Below are positions 7,875 to 18,031 of a stretch of 64,000 nucleotides of DNA, one piece after another. The stretch covers positions 186,001 through 250,000 of the forward strand of contig CAWGHW010000017.1 of the NCBI GenBank assembly GCA_963822485.1, in the 5' to 3' direction. The stretch's first letter is position 1, and the number at the start of each line of letters is the position of its first letter. The notes beneath the pieces were generated by a model. It searched no databases, was not told the origin of the DNA, and saw nothing but the letters and a program-made list of their open reading frames with translations. The position numbers and the translations under genes were made by a program. The stretch comes from DASUBV01 sp963822485. Lineage in GTDB: Bacteria; Actinomycetota; Actinomycetes; Streptosporangiales; Streptosporangiaceae.

Positions 7875-9704
7875 ATGCGCTTGATTCCAAGCGTGCTGAA
7901 CTGGAGCTATCACCGTGACTACTGGGGCGCGTGGGACAAGAGCCTGGACTCGTACGTGCCGCGGGTATCGGCCGTGGCCCGCAAGTACGGCTTCGACGAG
8001 TCGGGCATCAACCTGGGGGTCGGCGGCGACCAGAACCAGCTGGCCAGCTTCGACGACAGCTACGTGCGCGACGTCCGCCGCCGCCTCGACGACCTCGGCC
8101 TGCACGTCATCCCGATCCTCGGCAGCCTGGACATTCACGCCGACCCGACGTTCGTGCAGCGGTCGATTGAGGACATCAAGCCGGCGCTGGAGCGCTCGGC
8201 GGTGCTCGGCGCCGACGTGTCCACCTTCGGCACCAGCCTGCACGGCCGGCTGACGCGCGAGAAGGCGGTGACCATCTACGCCGAGGCCGCGGCGCAGATG
8301 TGCGAGATCGCGGCCGGGTTCGGGCAGTCGCTGTGCGCGGAGAACTACAACACCTTCACCAGCGACGAGCTGATGGCCGTGGTCCAGCGGTCGGGCGCGG
8401 GCAACATCGGCTACCTGAACGACATCGGCAACTGGCTGATCACCGGCGAGGACCCGTACTCGGTGACCAAGAAGCTGCTGCCGCGCACCATCCACCTGCA
8501 CATCAAGGACTACGCGCTCGATGACGGCGTGTGGCGCAGCGTGCCGCTCGGGGACGGCATCGTCCCCGTCCGCAAGATCCTCCAGACCCTCGCCGACGAC
8601 GACGCCGACACGACCCTGTACCTCGCGCTCGAGACCGACCTGGACAGCGACGGCGAGGACGAGGCGCTCGATCGCAGCTACGCCTACTACGCCGACTGGG
8701 CCAGCAGCGCCAGCCAGAGCCAGTGCCAGCCAGACCAGCGCCAGCCAGACCAAGGGAGCCGCGTGATGATGAAACTGGGATGCTCAGTCTGGAGCCTGAC
8801 CGGCCGCTACGGCCCGCCTTACGGCGACGCCCTGGAGACCATCGCCGGGCTCGGCTTCGAGGGCACCGAGCTGATCGTGAAGTCCACCGACGAGATCCGC
8901 GACCACTTCAGCCCGGCCCAGTGCGCGCAGATGCGCGACCGCCTGAGCGGGCTGGGCCTGCAGCTCAGCCAGTTCGTGGCCTACAAGGACATGATCGACG
9001 GCCTGGCCAGCATGGACCCGGCCCGCATCGAGACCGCGCTGGAGATCTTCGAGCAGTGCTGCGCGATCTCGCAGGCGGTGGGCACCGACACGATCAACAC
9101 GGTGTCGCACTGGATCCCCGGGCTGACCTCGCCCAACCCGTACCCGCCCGCGTTCGTGCACGTCAGCAAGTCACCGCAGGGCGCGTTCTCACCCAAGATC
9201 ACCTTCAGCTACCCGGAATTCGACTGGGACGAGCTGTGGTCGTCGTACGTGAGCTCTATCCAGCGCTGCTGCGACATCGCCGCCGGCTACGGGCTGCGGT
9301 TCACCCTGGAGGGGCACCCGCACGTCATCGTCAGCCACACCGACAGCTTCCTGGCCTTCCACCGTGAGGTGGCGCGGGCGAACTTCGGCATGAACTACGA
9401 CACCGGCATGCAGACCGACCAGCGCGAGCACGTCCCGATCTCGATCCGCAAGCTCGGCCAGCGCCTCTTCCACCTGCACGTCCGCGACTCGGACTCGCTG
9501 GTGGTGCACCAGCTCCCGATCGGCCAGGGCCTGCTGGACTGGGACGCGATCGTCGGCGAGCTGATCGCGGCCGGGTACGACGGCTTCCTGTCCATCGAGC
9601 TGGGCGGGTACCTCGACCCGGAGCGCTGGGTCCGGGAGTCGCGCGACTACCTGGCCCGGGTCATCGAGCGGGCCCTGGTGTCCGACGGCGCTGCGGCCCG
9701 GTGA
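7875..9704 (+). CDS. Tandem sugar phosphate isomerase/epimerase (two AP2 TIM barrels)
   Basis: As it stands this is one 609-residue reading frame, starting at ATG 7875 behind AAAAGGAG. It contains two xylose-isomerase-like TIM barrels. The first (to about residue 280) has ILGSLDIHAD, NYNTFTSDEL, HLHIKDYAL and LYLALETDLD, which are metal-ligand positions. The second (from about 298) has MKLGCSVWSL, LEGHPHVI, HLHVRDSD and LSIELGGYLD. The linker is a Ser/Gln-rich repeat. Immediately before the second barrel are AAGGGAG and GTGATGATG (8763-8771), i.e. a ribosome binding site plus starts, and in the +1 frame a TGA at 8764-8766. Removing one base in the linker (for example T8724) would split the frame into two overlapping genes. 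I suspect two neighbouring isomerases joined by an indel. Confidence 0.75.
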   Translation: MRLIPSVLNWSYHRDYWGAWDKSLDSYVPRVSAVARKYGFDESGINLGVGGDQNQLASFDDSYVRDVRRRLDDLGLHVIPILGSLDIHADPTFVQRSIEDIKPALERSAVLGADVSTFGTSLHGRLTREKAVTIYAEAAAQMCEIAAGFGQSLCAENYNTFTSDELMAVVQRSGAGNIGYLNDIGNWLITGEDPYSVTKKLLPRTIHLHIKDYALDDGVWRSVPLGDGIVPVRKILQTLADDDADTTLYLALETDLDSDGEDEALDRSYAYYADWASSASQSQCQPDQRQPDQGSRVMMKLGCSVWSLTGRYGPPYGDALETIAGLGFEGTELIVKSTDEIRDHFSPAQCAQMRDRLSGLGLQLSQFVAYKDMIDGLASMDPARIETALEIFEQCCAISQAVGTDTINTVSHWIPGLTSPNPYPPAFVHVSKSPQGAFSPKITFSYPEFDWDELWSSYVSSIQRCCDIAAGYGLRFTLEGHPHVIVSHTDSFLAFHREVARANFGMNYDTGMQTDQREHVPISIRKLGQRLFHLHVRDSDSLVVHQLPIGQGLLDWDAIVGELIAAGYDGFLSIELGGYLDPERWVRESRDYLARVIERALVSDGAAAR

Positions 9705-10945
9705 TGGCCGCAGACTCCTGGCGGATTCACGGCAACCTCGTCCGGCCGGACGGCCGGATCGCGCGCGGCACCGTGACGGTGGCGGGCGGGCGGATCGTAT
9801 CGGTCGACGACGAGGACGCTCCCCGGCCGGATCCCGCCCCGCCCCTGCTCCCGACCCCGCCGGACGCCTACGTCGGACCCGGGCTGATCGACCTGCACAC
9901 GCACGGCGCGATCGGCGCGGACTTCATGTCGGCCGGGATCGAGGACGCCCGCACGATCACGGCCTTCGCCGCCCGGCACGGCGTGACCGGGATGCTGGCG
10001 GGCGCGGTCACCGCCACCGGCGAGGCGATCTCGGCCGCCCTGCGCACCCTCAGCCAGGCGATGAGTGAGCAGGAACAGGCGGAGGCCGGCGGCCAGCCGC
10101 TGCCCGGCACCCGGCTGCTCGGGGCGCTCCTGGAAGGGCCCTACCTGAGCCAGGAGAAGCGGGGCGGCCAGGATCCCGCGACCATCCGGCCGGCCAGCAT
10201 CCCCGAGTTCCGGCAGTGGGCCGAGCTGGCCCCGATCCGGATGATCACCGTCGCGCCGGAGACGCCCGGCGCGACCGAGCTGATCGAGTTCATCGGCCAG
10301 ACCCACCCGGGGGTGGTGGTCGCGGCGGGCCACACCAACGCCACCTACGAGCAGGCGCGGCGCGGCATCGACGCCGGGATCCGGCACTTCACGCACTTCA
10401 TGTGCGGGATGAGCGGGTTCCACCACCGCCAGCCAGGAGCGGTCGGAGCCGGGCTGACCGACTCGCCGGCGACGGTCGAGCTGATCCCCGACCTCGTCCA
10501 CGTGCACCCGGCGGCGCTGGCCCTGGTCGCGGCGGTCCGCGGCGCGGACAAGGTCGCGCTGGTCACCGACGCGGTGAACTTCTGCGGGCTGCCCGACGGG
10601 ACCTACACCAAGCGCGGCCGCGAGTACCGGGTCGCGAACGGCTCGATCCGGCTGCCGGACGGGACGCTCGCTGGCAGTCTGCTGACCATGAACCGGGCCG
10701 TGCGGAACATGGCCGGCGCCATGGGAGATAGCGAGGCGGGCGTCGCCGCCGCCTGGCGGATGGCCTCGGCCGTGCCCGCGGCCATCCTCGGCCTGAGCGA
10801 CCGGACGGGCACCCTGGCGCCCGGTCAGGACGCCGACATCGCCGTGCTCGACGAGCACTTCGAGCCGCAGTGCACGCTCATCGCCGGGCGCCTCATCTAC
10901 GACCGGGCGGCGGCGCCCGGGCAGGTCGTGCCGGAGCCTGCCTGA
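9704..10945 (+). CDS. nagA: N-acetylglucosamine-6-phosphate deacetylase
   Basis: This is a cytoplasmic amidohydrolase of 413 residues. The ATG at 9704 overlaps the previous TGA; a GTG at 9701 is the alternative. The metal-binding motif LIDLHTHGAIG follows an N-terminal beta-sandwich. Also visible are LEGPYLSQEKRG, the GHTNATY histidine region, FTHFMCGMSGFHHRQPG in place of the more usual H-L-x-N-A-M, and the catalytic Asp in LVTDAVNFCG. The C-terminus (LAPGQDADIAVLDEHFE) closes the sandwich. The family removes acetate from GlcNAc-6-phosphate or related sugars. With the ROK kinase next to it, the cluster probably handles an N-acetylated amino sugar. Confidence 0.85.
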   Translation: MAADSWRIHGNLVRPDGRIARGTVTVAGGRIVSVDDEDAPRPDPAPPLLPTPPDAYVGPGLIDLHTHGAIGADFMSAGIEDARTITAFAARHGVTGMLAGAVTATGEAISAALRTLSQAMSEQEQAEAGGQPLPGTRLLGALLEGPYLSQEKRGGQDPATIRPASIPEFRQWAELAPIRMITVAPETPGATELIEFIGQTHPGVVVAAGHTNATYEQARRGIDAGIRHFTHFMCGMSGFHHRQPGAVGAGLTDSPATVELIPDLVHVHPAALALVAAVRGADKVALVTDAVNFCGLPDGTYTKRGREYRVANGSIRLPDGTLAGSLLTMNRAVRNMAGAMGDSEAGVAAAWRMASAVPAAILGLSDRTGTLAPGQDADIAVLDEHFEPQCTLIAGRLIYDRAAAPGQVVPEPA

Positions 10946-11892
10946 TGTCCGCCGGGACGCAGGCGTATCTCGGCCTGGACGTGGGCGGCACCAACGTCAA
11001 GTACGGCGTCGTCGACGCCCACGGCGCGATGCTGTGGGGCGCCCGGGTGGCCACCCCGGCGCAGCGGCCGCTGCCGGTGCTGGCCATCACCGACATCGCC
11101 GCGGCCGCGCTCGACCGCGCGGTCCAGGACGGCCAGGTCATCGCCGGGCTGGGCGTCGCCGCACCGGGCCGGGTCGACTCCGCCGCCGGGCTGGTGCTCG
11201 AGGCCACGAACCTGAACTGGGAACGGGCCCAGCTCGGCAAGATGCTCGAGGACAAGCTCGGCCTGCCGGTCCGGGTACTGAACGACACCAACGCGGCCGC
11301 GCTCGGCGAGTACGTGGCCGGCGGGTGGCCGAGCCCGGCCGCCGACCTCATCTGCATCTCCATCGGGACCGGGGTCGGCGCCGGGCTGATCCTGGACGGC
11401 GAGCTGTACAGCGGCGAGAACTTCAACGCCGGCGAGCTGGGCCACGTCGTCGCGGTCCCCGACGGCCGCGCCTGCGCGTGCGGCGGGATCGGCTGCGTTG
11501 AGACCATCGCGGCCGGCCCGGGGATCGTCCTGTCCTACCTCGACGCGATGGCCAGGGCCGGGGAACCGGCGGCCGGCCCGGTCGCGCTGCCCGACGTGGT
11601 GGCGGCGGCGCTGGCCGGCCAGGAGCCCGCGGTCACCGCCCTGTCCTCGGCGGCGACGGCCCTGGGCATCCAGGTGGCCAACTGCCGGACCCTGCTGGAC
11701 GTCTCGCACTTCGTCATCAGCGGCGGGGTGGCCAACGTCGCCTGGCCGCTGGTGCCCGAGATCGCCCGGGTGGCGTCCCGGTACCTGGCGCGGGCCAAGG
11801 GAGCGCGCCTGCAGGTGCGCAAGTCCGCGATGATCGACCGCGCCGCGATCGTCGGGGCGGTCAGCTACCTGAGGGAACATGTCTACACCTGA
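10945..11892 (+). CDS. ROK-family sugar kinase
   Basis: This 315-residue kinase starts at ATG 10945 overlapping the nagA stop (TGATG). Motifs are the phosphate loop LDVGGTNVKYGVVD, VAAPGRVD, catalytic Asp in LNDTNAAALGEY, the IGTGVGAGLILDGELYSG loop, the EXGH-type GELGHVV and the zinc motif CACGGIGCVE. Unlike the ROK regulator at the start of the cluster, it has no DNA-binding domain and keeps the catalytic N-D-x-N. A glucose, N-acetylglucosamine or N-acetylmannosamine substrate is likely. Coupling to nagA favours an N-acetylhexosamine. Confidence 0.85.
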   Translation: MSAGTQAYLGLDVGGTNVKYGVVDAHGAMLWGARVATPAQRPLPVLAITDIAAAALDRAVQDGQVIAGLGVAAPGRVDSAAGLVLEATNLNWERAQLGKMLEDKLGLPVRVLNDTNAAALGEYVAGGWPSPAADLICISIGTGVGAGLILDGELYSGENFNAGELGHVVAVPDGRACACGGIGCVETIAAGPGIVLSYLDAMARAGEPAAGPVALPDVVAAALAGQEPAVTALSSAATALGIQVANCRTLLDVSHFVISGGVANVAWPLVPEIARVASRYLARAKGARLQVRKSAMIDRAAIVGAVSYLREHVYT

Positions 11893-11917
11893 TACACGGG
11901 TAAGGAGCCGAACGATC

Positions 11918-12983
11918 ATGGGCACTAGCGACACCGTCCGGGTGGGAATTCTCGGGGCCGGATTCATGGGCTCGGCCCACGCCGAGTGCTATGACCTGCT
12001 GGACATCCCGATCGCGATGATCGCGTCGCGGTCGCCCGGCACGATCGCCGGCAGACCGCCCCGGCACGCGCTGGTCAGCCGACATCGAGGAAGTCATCAG
12101 CGACGCCGCGGTCGACTGCATTGACATAACACTGCCCAATCACCTGCACTTGCCCGCCGCCCTGGCCTGCATCCGGGCGGGCAAGCCGTTCCTGATCGAG
12201 AAGCCGCTGGCGCGCAACGCCGCCGAGGCCGAGCAGATCGTCACCGCCGCGCGCAGCGCCGGGGCCATCGCGGTGTACGGGGAGAACGTCCGGTTCAAGC
12301 CGAGCATGGTGCGCACCAAGTCGATCATCGACGAGGGCGGCCTCGGGAAGATCCTGCTGCTGCGGGCCAACGAGGTGCACAACGGGCCGTTCCACAGCGA
12401 CTGGTTCTGGGACTCCGAGGCCACCGGCGGCGGCGCCGTCATCGACATGGGCATCCACGGGATCTTCGCCATGGAGTGGTTCATGGGGTCGCGGATCAAG
12501 CGGGTGTACGCCGAGGCGGGCGTCCTGAAGTGGGCCGACAAGTGCCTGGGGGAGACCGAGGACACCGCGGTGATCGTGCTGCGCTTCGAGAACGGCGGGA
12601 TGGCCGAGCTCGTGGTGAGCTGGGCCATCGCCGGCGGCATCGACGTCAGGCTCGAGGTGTTCGGCAGCGCCGGCACCGCCTACCTCGACTCGGCCCGCGC
12701 CGCCCGCGCGACCACGATCTTCAGCGAGTCCGGCTACGGCCGGGGGCTGGAGGAAGAGTCACAGGACCGGCCGCACGTGTCCGCGACCCGGGGCTGGAGC
12801 TGGCCGGCCGGCGACGAGTGGGCCGAGCACGGCCACCTGGCCGAGATCCGGCACTTCGTCCGCTGCGCGGCGGGGCAGGAGACGCCGATCTGCACGCTCG
12901 AGGACGGATGGCGCGCGCTGCAGGTGGTCGACGCCATCTACCGCTCGGTCAAGACCGGCGCCCCGGCCCTCGTCGGGGAGTGA
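11918..12983 (+). pseudogene. Second Gfo/Idh/MocA-family oxidoreductase, frameshifted
   Basis: The start ATG 11918 has TAAGGAG 11-17 bases upstream. The N-terminal Rossmann motif GILGAGFMGSAHAECYD is in the first frame. From about 12050 the protein continues in the +1 frame (TRWSADIEEVISDAAVDCID, then LPNHLHLP and FLIEKPLA, with the family Lys). The shift lies at 12047-12052, where dropping one base gives SPGTIA-ADRPGTRWSADIEEV. Length is 3n+1 and the corrected protein is about 354 residues. The C-terminal domain is complete (GGGAVIDMGIHGIFAMEWFMG). It has a different sequence from the first Gfo/Idh gene and probably acts at another step. The next gene overlaps its stop by four bases. Confidence 0.75.
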
Positions 12984-14276
12984 CGGCCCGTGACAGTGAC
13001 GGCGCGGACGTAGTGCTCGACGCCTCCTACAAGGGCATCCCCTACGGGGTCCGGACGCGCCTGGCCGACCTCGGCTCGCACGGCTGGAACGTCCCGGCGG
13101 GCGACCTGCCGCTGCCGGTGATGACCCTGGACCGGGCCGCGGTCGAGAACAACATCGCCGCGATGGCGGCCTACTGCGCCCGGCACGGCGTGCGGCTGGC
13201 CCCGCACGGCAAGACGACCATGTCGCCGCAGCTGTTCCGCCGGCAGCTCGACGGCCGGCGCCTGGGCCATCACCGCGGCCACGCCGGGTCAGGCCTGGCA
13301 GATGCGTGAGGCCGGCGTCGGCCGGATCCTGCTGGCCAACGAGCTGGTCGACCCGAACGCGCTCCGCTGGCTGGCCGGCGTGTACCGCCGCGACCCGGCC
13401 TTCGAGCTGCTGTTCCTGGTCGATCACCCGGCCGCGGTCCGGCTGGCCGACGAGGTGCTGACCGCGGGCCGGCCCGGCCGCAAGGTGCGGGTGCTGATCG
13501 AGCTGGGCCTCGACGGCCCGGCCGGCCGGGCCGGCGTGTGCACGGCAGCCGCCGCGGTCAAGCTGGCCGAGCAGGTCGCGGCGACGAGCACGCTGGCGCT
13601 GGCCGGCGTCGAGACCTACGAGGGGGTCGTGGCCACCGGAGCGTCACCCGGCGAGATCCAGGCCGTGGACCTGCTCCTGGCCCGGGCGGCCGACGTAGCA
13701 AGGATTTTGCATGAACAAGGGCTCGCCCGTGGTGGCGAGTTTCTGCTCAGCGCGGGCGGCAGCATCTTCTTCGACCGCGTGCTGGCGGCGTTCACGCCGC
13801 TGCGAGCCGAGATCCCCGGACTGGAGATCGTGCTCCGCAGCGGCGGCTACGTCTCGCACGACGCCGGCCGGCATCGCCGGCTGTCGCCGCTGGACGGCCG
13901 GCGCGCCGAGGGTGAGAGCCTTCGGCTGCGGGAGGCGCTGACCCTGTGGGGATCAGTGCTGTCGGTGCCCGCCGACGGGCGGGCCATTGTCGGCGTCGGC
14001 AAGAGAGATGCTCCGTTCGACATCGAATTGCCGGTACCTCAGCGTCTGTACCGGGCCGGCCTGCGCGACGCGGCCGCCGATCTGGCCACCGCGCGGGTGG
14101 TGAAGCTGATGGATCAGCATGCGCTCGTGGATCTCGGCCCCGGGCAGCCGATCGCGCCCGGCGACATCATGTCGTTCGGCGTCTGCCATCCGTGCGCGGC
14201 GTTCGACCGCTGGCGGTTCCTGCCGCTCATCGACGCCGGCGGCACCGTCGTCGACGGCGTCCTGACCGGGTTCTGA
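12980..14276 (+). pseudogene. Amino-acid deaminase/aldolase (alanine racemase-like N-domain), frameshifted
   Basis: GTG 12980 overlaps the preceding TGA (GTGA). The first 90 codons carry the PLP-barrel start (LPVMTLDRAAVENNIAAMA, then LAPHGKTTMSPQL with the PLP Lys). One extra C at 13255/13256 shifts the frame; removing it restores QLDG-GAWAITAATPGQAWQ and joins the remaining 324 codons. These include VLIELGLDGPAGRAG, LAGVETYEGVV and the C-terminal D-serine-dehydratase-like domain with SFGVCHPCAAFDRW, whose His and Cys are expected to bind zinc. Corrected length is 431 residues. The family cleaves or deaminates D-3-hydroxy amino acids. It sits beside a D-aminoacylase-type gene, so it probably consumes the amino acid that enzyme releases. 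Confidence 0.75.
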
Positions 14277-14289
14277 GGGCGAGCCGCCG

Positions 14290-15910
14290 GTGACGTCGAG
14301 CCTGCTGATCCGCGACGCCCTGGTGATCGACGGCACCGGGCGGCCGCCGTTCGCCGCCGACGCGGTCGTCGCCGACGGCGTGATCGCCCGGCTGGGCCGG
14401 CGGCTCACCCGGCCGGCCGGCGCCGACGTGCTCAGCGCCGGGGGCGCGGTCCTGGCGCCCGGGTTCGTGGACCTGCACACGCACGGCGACTTCACCGTGC
14501 CGGTGACCCCCGGCGCGCCCGCGCTCATCTCCCAGGGGGTCACCACCCAGCTGGCCGGCAACTGCGGATTCTCGCCGTTCCCGGTCGCGGACGGCCGCAC
14601 TGACCTGCTGCGCGACTACGCGGCGTTCCTGGACGGCGGGCTGCCCTGGGGCCGGTGGCGGACCGCCGGCGAGTACTTCGACTACCTGGACCGGCTGCCG
14701 CTGGCGGGCAACCTGGCCGGCCAGGTCGGGCACGCCGCGATCCGGATCGCCGTCCTGGGCTTCGATCCGGGCCCGCCCGACCCTGATCAGCTGGCCGAGA
14801 TGTGCCGGCTGGCCCGCGAGAGCGTCCAGGCCGGCGCCGCGGGGCTCAGCTCGGGCCTGACCTACGCGCCCGCGTCGGCGGCCGGGACCGATGAGCTGGT
14901 CGGCAGTGGCGGACGCCGCGCGGTCGGCCGGGGCCCGGTTCTACTCGACCCACCTGCGCAGCGAGGCCGTGGCCGTCACCCGGGCCGTGGACGAGGCGAT
15001 CACCGTCGGGGCCCGGTCGCGGCTGCCGGTCCAGCTCAGCCACCTCAAGATCATGGGAGCGGGCAACTGGCCGAAGATCGACGAGGTCCTGGACCGGATC
15101 GACGCCGCCGGCCCGGCGGCCGGCGTGGCCATGGACCAGTACCCGTACACCGCGGGCTGCACCACGCTGGCCATCATCGTGCCGCGCTGGGCCACCGAGG
15201 GCGGCACGGCGGCGCTGCAGCGGCGCCTGGCCGATCCGGTGACCCGGGCCCGGATCCACCGCCAGGTCAGCGCGCAGGACCCGGCCGACCTCGCGCGGGG
15301 ACTGCGCGCCTTCGAGCCGGAGAACATCGTGGTGGCCACGGTGCCCGACCCGGCGCGGCGCTGGTATGCCGGCCAGTCGGTGGCCCAGATCGCCCGCCGG
15401 GAGCGGACCGACCCGGCCGCGGCGGCCCTGGAGATGATCCGGCGCTGGGGCGGGGAGGTCACGACCATCGTGCACGGCCAGTCGGAGCCGAACCTGCGGC
15501 GCATCCTGGCTCATCCGCGGACGGCCATCGCCAGCGACGGCTGGGACTTCGACCCGGCGGCGGGCGGCCTGCCGCATCCGCGCAACTACGGGACGTTCCC
15601 CCGGGTGCTGGGCCGTTACGCCCGCGATGCTGGCGTGCTGACGCTGACGGAGGCCGTCCGGAAGATGACGAGCCTGCCGGCCGGCCGGCTGAACCTGCAC
15701 CGCCGGGGCGCGATCATTCCCGGCTACGTCGCCGACCTGGTGCTGTTCTCGCCTGATGCCGTCGCCGATACCGCTACCTTCGAGCGTCCCCGGCAGTTCT
15801 GCCGCGGCATCGACGCGGTCATCGTCGCCGGGCAGGTCGCCTACCGGGACGGCCAGGACACCGGGGTCCGGGCCGGCTGCTGCGCCAGCGCCACGGCCGA
15901 GGTGGCCTGA
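14290..15910 (+). pseudogene. N-acyl-D-amino-acid deacylase-type amidohydrolase, frameshifted
   Basis: The likely start is GTG 14290. The N-terminal sandwich and metal motif FVDLHTHGDFT are followed by ISQGVTTQLAGNCGFSPFPV, which is characteristic of D-aminoacylases. After about 204 codons an extra G at 14902/14903 shifts the frame. Removing one base joins DELV to AVADAARSAGARFYSTHLRSE and the rest (QLSHLKIMGAGNW, MDQYPYTAG, the HGQSEPNLRRIL region, IASDGWDF with the catalytic Asp). Length is 3n+1 and the corrected protein is about 539 residues. The family hydrolyses N-acyl-D-amino acids or related N-acylated glutamate. This links the cluster to D-amino-acid chemistry. Confidence 0.75.
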
Positions 15911-15951
15911 GCCGGACCCACACCCCCGTTCGCCGAGCAGAAGGAGCCCTG

Positions 15952-17020
15952 ATGACCAGCTATGAGATCGGCGTCATTCCCGGCGACGGGATCGGGAAGG
16001 AGGTCGTGCCGCCGGCGCTCGAGGTTGTCGAGGCCGCCGGGGCCAAGTACGGCTTCGGGCTGCGGAAGACGTCCTACGACTGGAGCTGCGAGCACTACAC
16101 GCGGACCGGCCAGATGATGCCCGGCGACGCGATCAGCCGGCTGCGCGACCACGACGCCATCTTCCTCGGCGCCGTCGGCTATCCGGGCGTGCCGGATCAC
16201 ATCTCCCTGTGGGGGCTGCTGATCCCGATCCGCCGCCAGTTCCAGCAGTACATCTCGCTGCGCCCGGTGCGGCTGCTGCCCGGCGTCACCCCGCCGGTGA
16301 GCGAGGCCATCGCGCGCCAGGGCATCGACATGTGGATCGTGCGCGAGAACAGCGAGGGGGAGTACTCGCAGGTCGGCGGCCGGTTCGGCGAGGGCACCGC
16401 GAGCGAGATGGTCGAGCAGACCGCGATCTTCACCCGGACCGGGACCGACCGGGTCATCAGGTACGCCTTCGAGCTGGCCCGCAGCACGGGCGCCCGGCAC
16501 GTCACCTCGGCCACCAAGTCCAACGGCATCTATTACTCGATGCCCTACTGGGACGAGCGCTTCGCCGCGATCGCCGCCGAGTTCCCCGACGTCCGGACCG
16601 ACCAGTTCCACATCGACATCCTGGCCGCCCGGTTCGTGATGACGCCGCACTACTTCGACGTCGTGGTGGCCAGCAACCTGTTCGGGGACATCCTGTCCGA
16701 CCTCGGCCCCGGCGTGACCGGGACCATCGGCGTGGCCCCGTCGGCCAACATCAACCCGGAGCGCGAGTTCCCGTCCATGTTCGAGCCCGTGCACGGCTCG
16801 GCGCCCGACATCGCCGGGCGCGGGATCGCCAACCCGATCGGCGCCATCTGGGCCGCCGCGATGATGCTCGAGCACCTCGGCCAGCGCGAGGCAGCCGGCG
16901 ATGTCCTGGCCGCGATCGAGTCCACGCTGGCCAGCGACGACCCGCCGCTGACGCCGCGACCTCGGCGGACGGGCCGGCACCGCGGACCTGGCCCGGGCGA
17001 TCCTGGCCCGGATCGGCTGA
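15952..17020 (+). CDS. Tartrate/D-malate-type beta-decarboxylating dehydrogenase, C-terminal frameshift
   Basis: Starts at ATG 15952 behind GAAGGAG. The isocitrate/isopropylmalate dehydrogenase fold is clear: IPGDGIGKEV, SLRPVRLLPGV, the substrate motif RENSEGEYSQVGGRF, TKSNGIYYSMPYWDE, SNLFGDILSDLG and the NAD-site HGSAPDIAGRGIANP. RENSEGEY and WGLLIPIRRQFQ place it in the tartrate/D-malate branch, which oxidises and decarboxylates a 2-hydroxy acid. An extra C at 16957 disrupts the last 20 residues. Dropping it gives LTP-DLGGRAGTADLARAILARIG and a TGA at 17018-17020. Without correction the frame runs to 17034 with an unrelated tail. The enzyme may still fold with the altered end. Confidence 0.8.
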
Positions 17021-17045
17021 GGAGTGCCGGCTGAGGAGCGTTGCC

Positions 17046-17999
17046 ATGGAGCTGAGGATCTGTACCGAGCCCCAGGAGGGCGCCACCTGCGCGCAGCTGG
17101 TGGCGGTGGCCCGGAGCGCCCGCGAGCACGGCTTCGGCGCCTTCTTCCGGGCCGACCATGTCCTGCCGATGAGCGGGCGGCCGGCGCCGCCCGGCCCGGT
17201 CGAGGCGATGGTCAGCCTGGCCGCGATCGCCGCCCAGGTACCGGACATCCGGCTGGGCACCCTGCTGACGTCGGCGACGTTCCGGCACCCGGGCCTGCTG
17301 GCGATCCAGGCGGCCAACATCGATGAGATCTCCGGCGGCCGCCTGGAACTGGGCCTGGGCGCCGGCTGGTTCGAGGCCGAGCATCTGGCCTACGGCCTGC
17401 CGTTCGGCGCGTCGTTCGGCGAGCGCTTCGACCGGCTTGCCGAGCAGCTCGAGATTCTTACCGGGCTGTGGGCGACGCCGGCCGGCGGCACGTTCGACTA
17501 CGCCGGCGCCCACTATCAGCTGGCCCGGGCGCCGGGGCTGCCGAAACCACTGCAGCGAGCCGGGGACGGGACGCCCAAAGTCCCTCTGGTGCTCGGCGGG
17601 CACGGCCCCCAGCGCACCCCGGCGCTCGCCGCCCGCTTCGCCGACGAGTTCAACGTCGGGTTTGCCGCCCCGGCCGCCACCGGCGCCCAGATAGCGAGGG
17701 TCCGGGCGGCGTGCGAGGCCATCGGCCGCGACCCGGCGGGCATCGTCTACTCGGCCGTGCAGCTCGCCTGCCTCGGCGCTGACCGGGCGACGCTGACCCG
17801 GCGCCTGGCCGCCACCGGCCGCCGGCCGCAGGAATATCAGGACGACGGCCTGGCCGGGTCGGCCAGCCAGATCCTGGACCAGCTGGCCGCGTTCGCCCGG
17901 GTCGGCGTCTCGCGCATGTACCTGCAGATCCTCGATCTTGCCGACCTGGATCACCTGGCTGAGCTGGGCCAGATGAACCGGCCGGCCGCCGGCCTGTGA
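17046..17999 (+). CDS. LLM-class (luciferase-like) flavin or F420-dependent oxidoreductase
   Basis: A 317-residue TIM-barrel oxidoreductase starting at ATG 17046 with GAGGAG upstream. The family pattern is clear: ELRICTEPQEG start, EHGFGAFFRADHVLP, LGTLLTSATFRHPGLLA, DEISGGRLELGLGAGWFEAEH, a GGHGPQRTPALAARFADEFNV stretch and a C-terminal QILDQLAAFARVGVSRMYLQ. Actinobacterial members of this kind generally use F420 or FMN. The substrate is unknown. It is the last gene of the co-directional cluster. Confidence 0.8.
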   Translation: MELRICTEPQEGATCAQLVAVARSAREHGFGAFFRADHVLPMSGRPAPPGPVEAMVSLAAIAAQVPDIRLGTLLTSATFRHPGLLAIQAANIDEISGGRLELGLGAGWFEAEHLAYGLPFGASFGERFDRLAEQLEILTGLWATPAGGTFDYAGAHYQLARAPGLPKPLQRAGDGTPKVPLVLGGHGPQRTPALAARFADEFNVGFAAPAATGAQIARVRAACEAIGRDPAGIVYSAVQLACLGADRATLTRRLAATGRRPQEYQDDGLAGSASQILDQLAAFARVGVSRMYLQILDLADLDHLAELGQMNRPAAGL

Positions 18000-18031
18000 C
18001 ACTGCTAGTCCCAGTCAAGGGGGAATGCATC

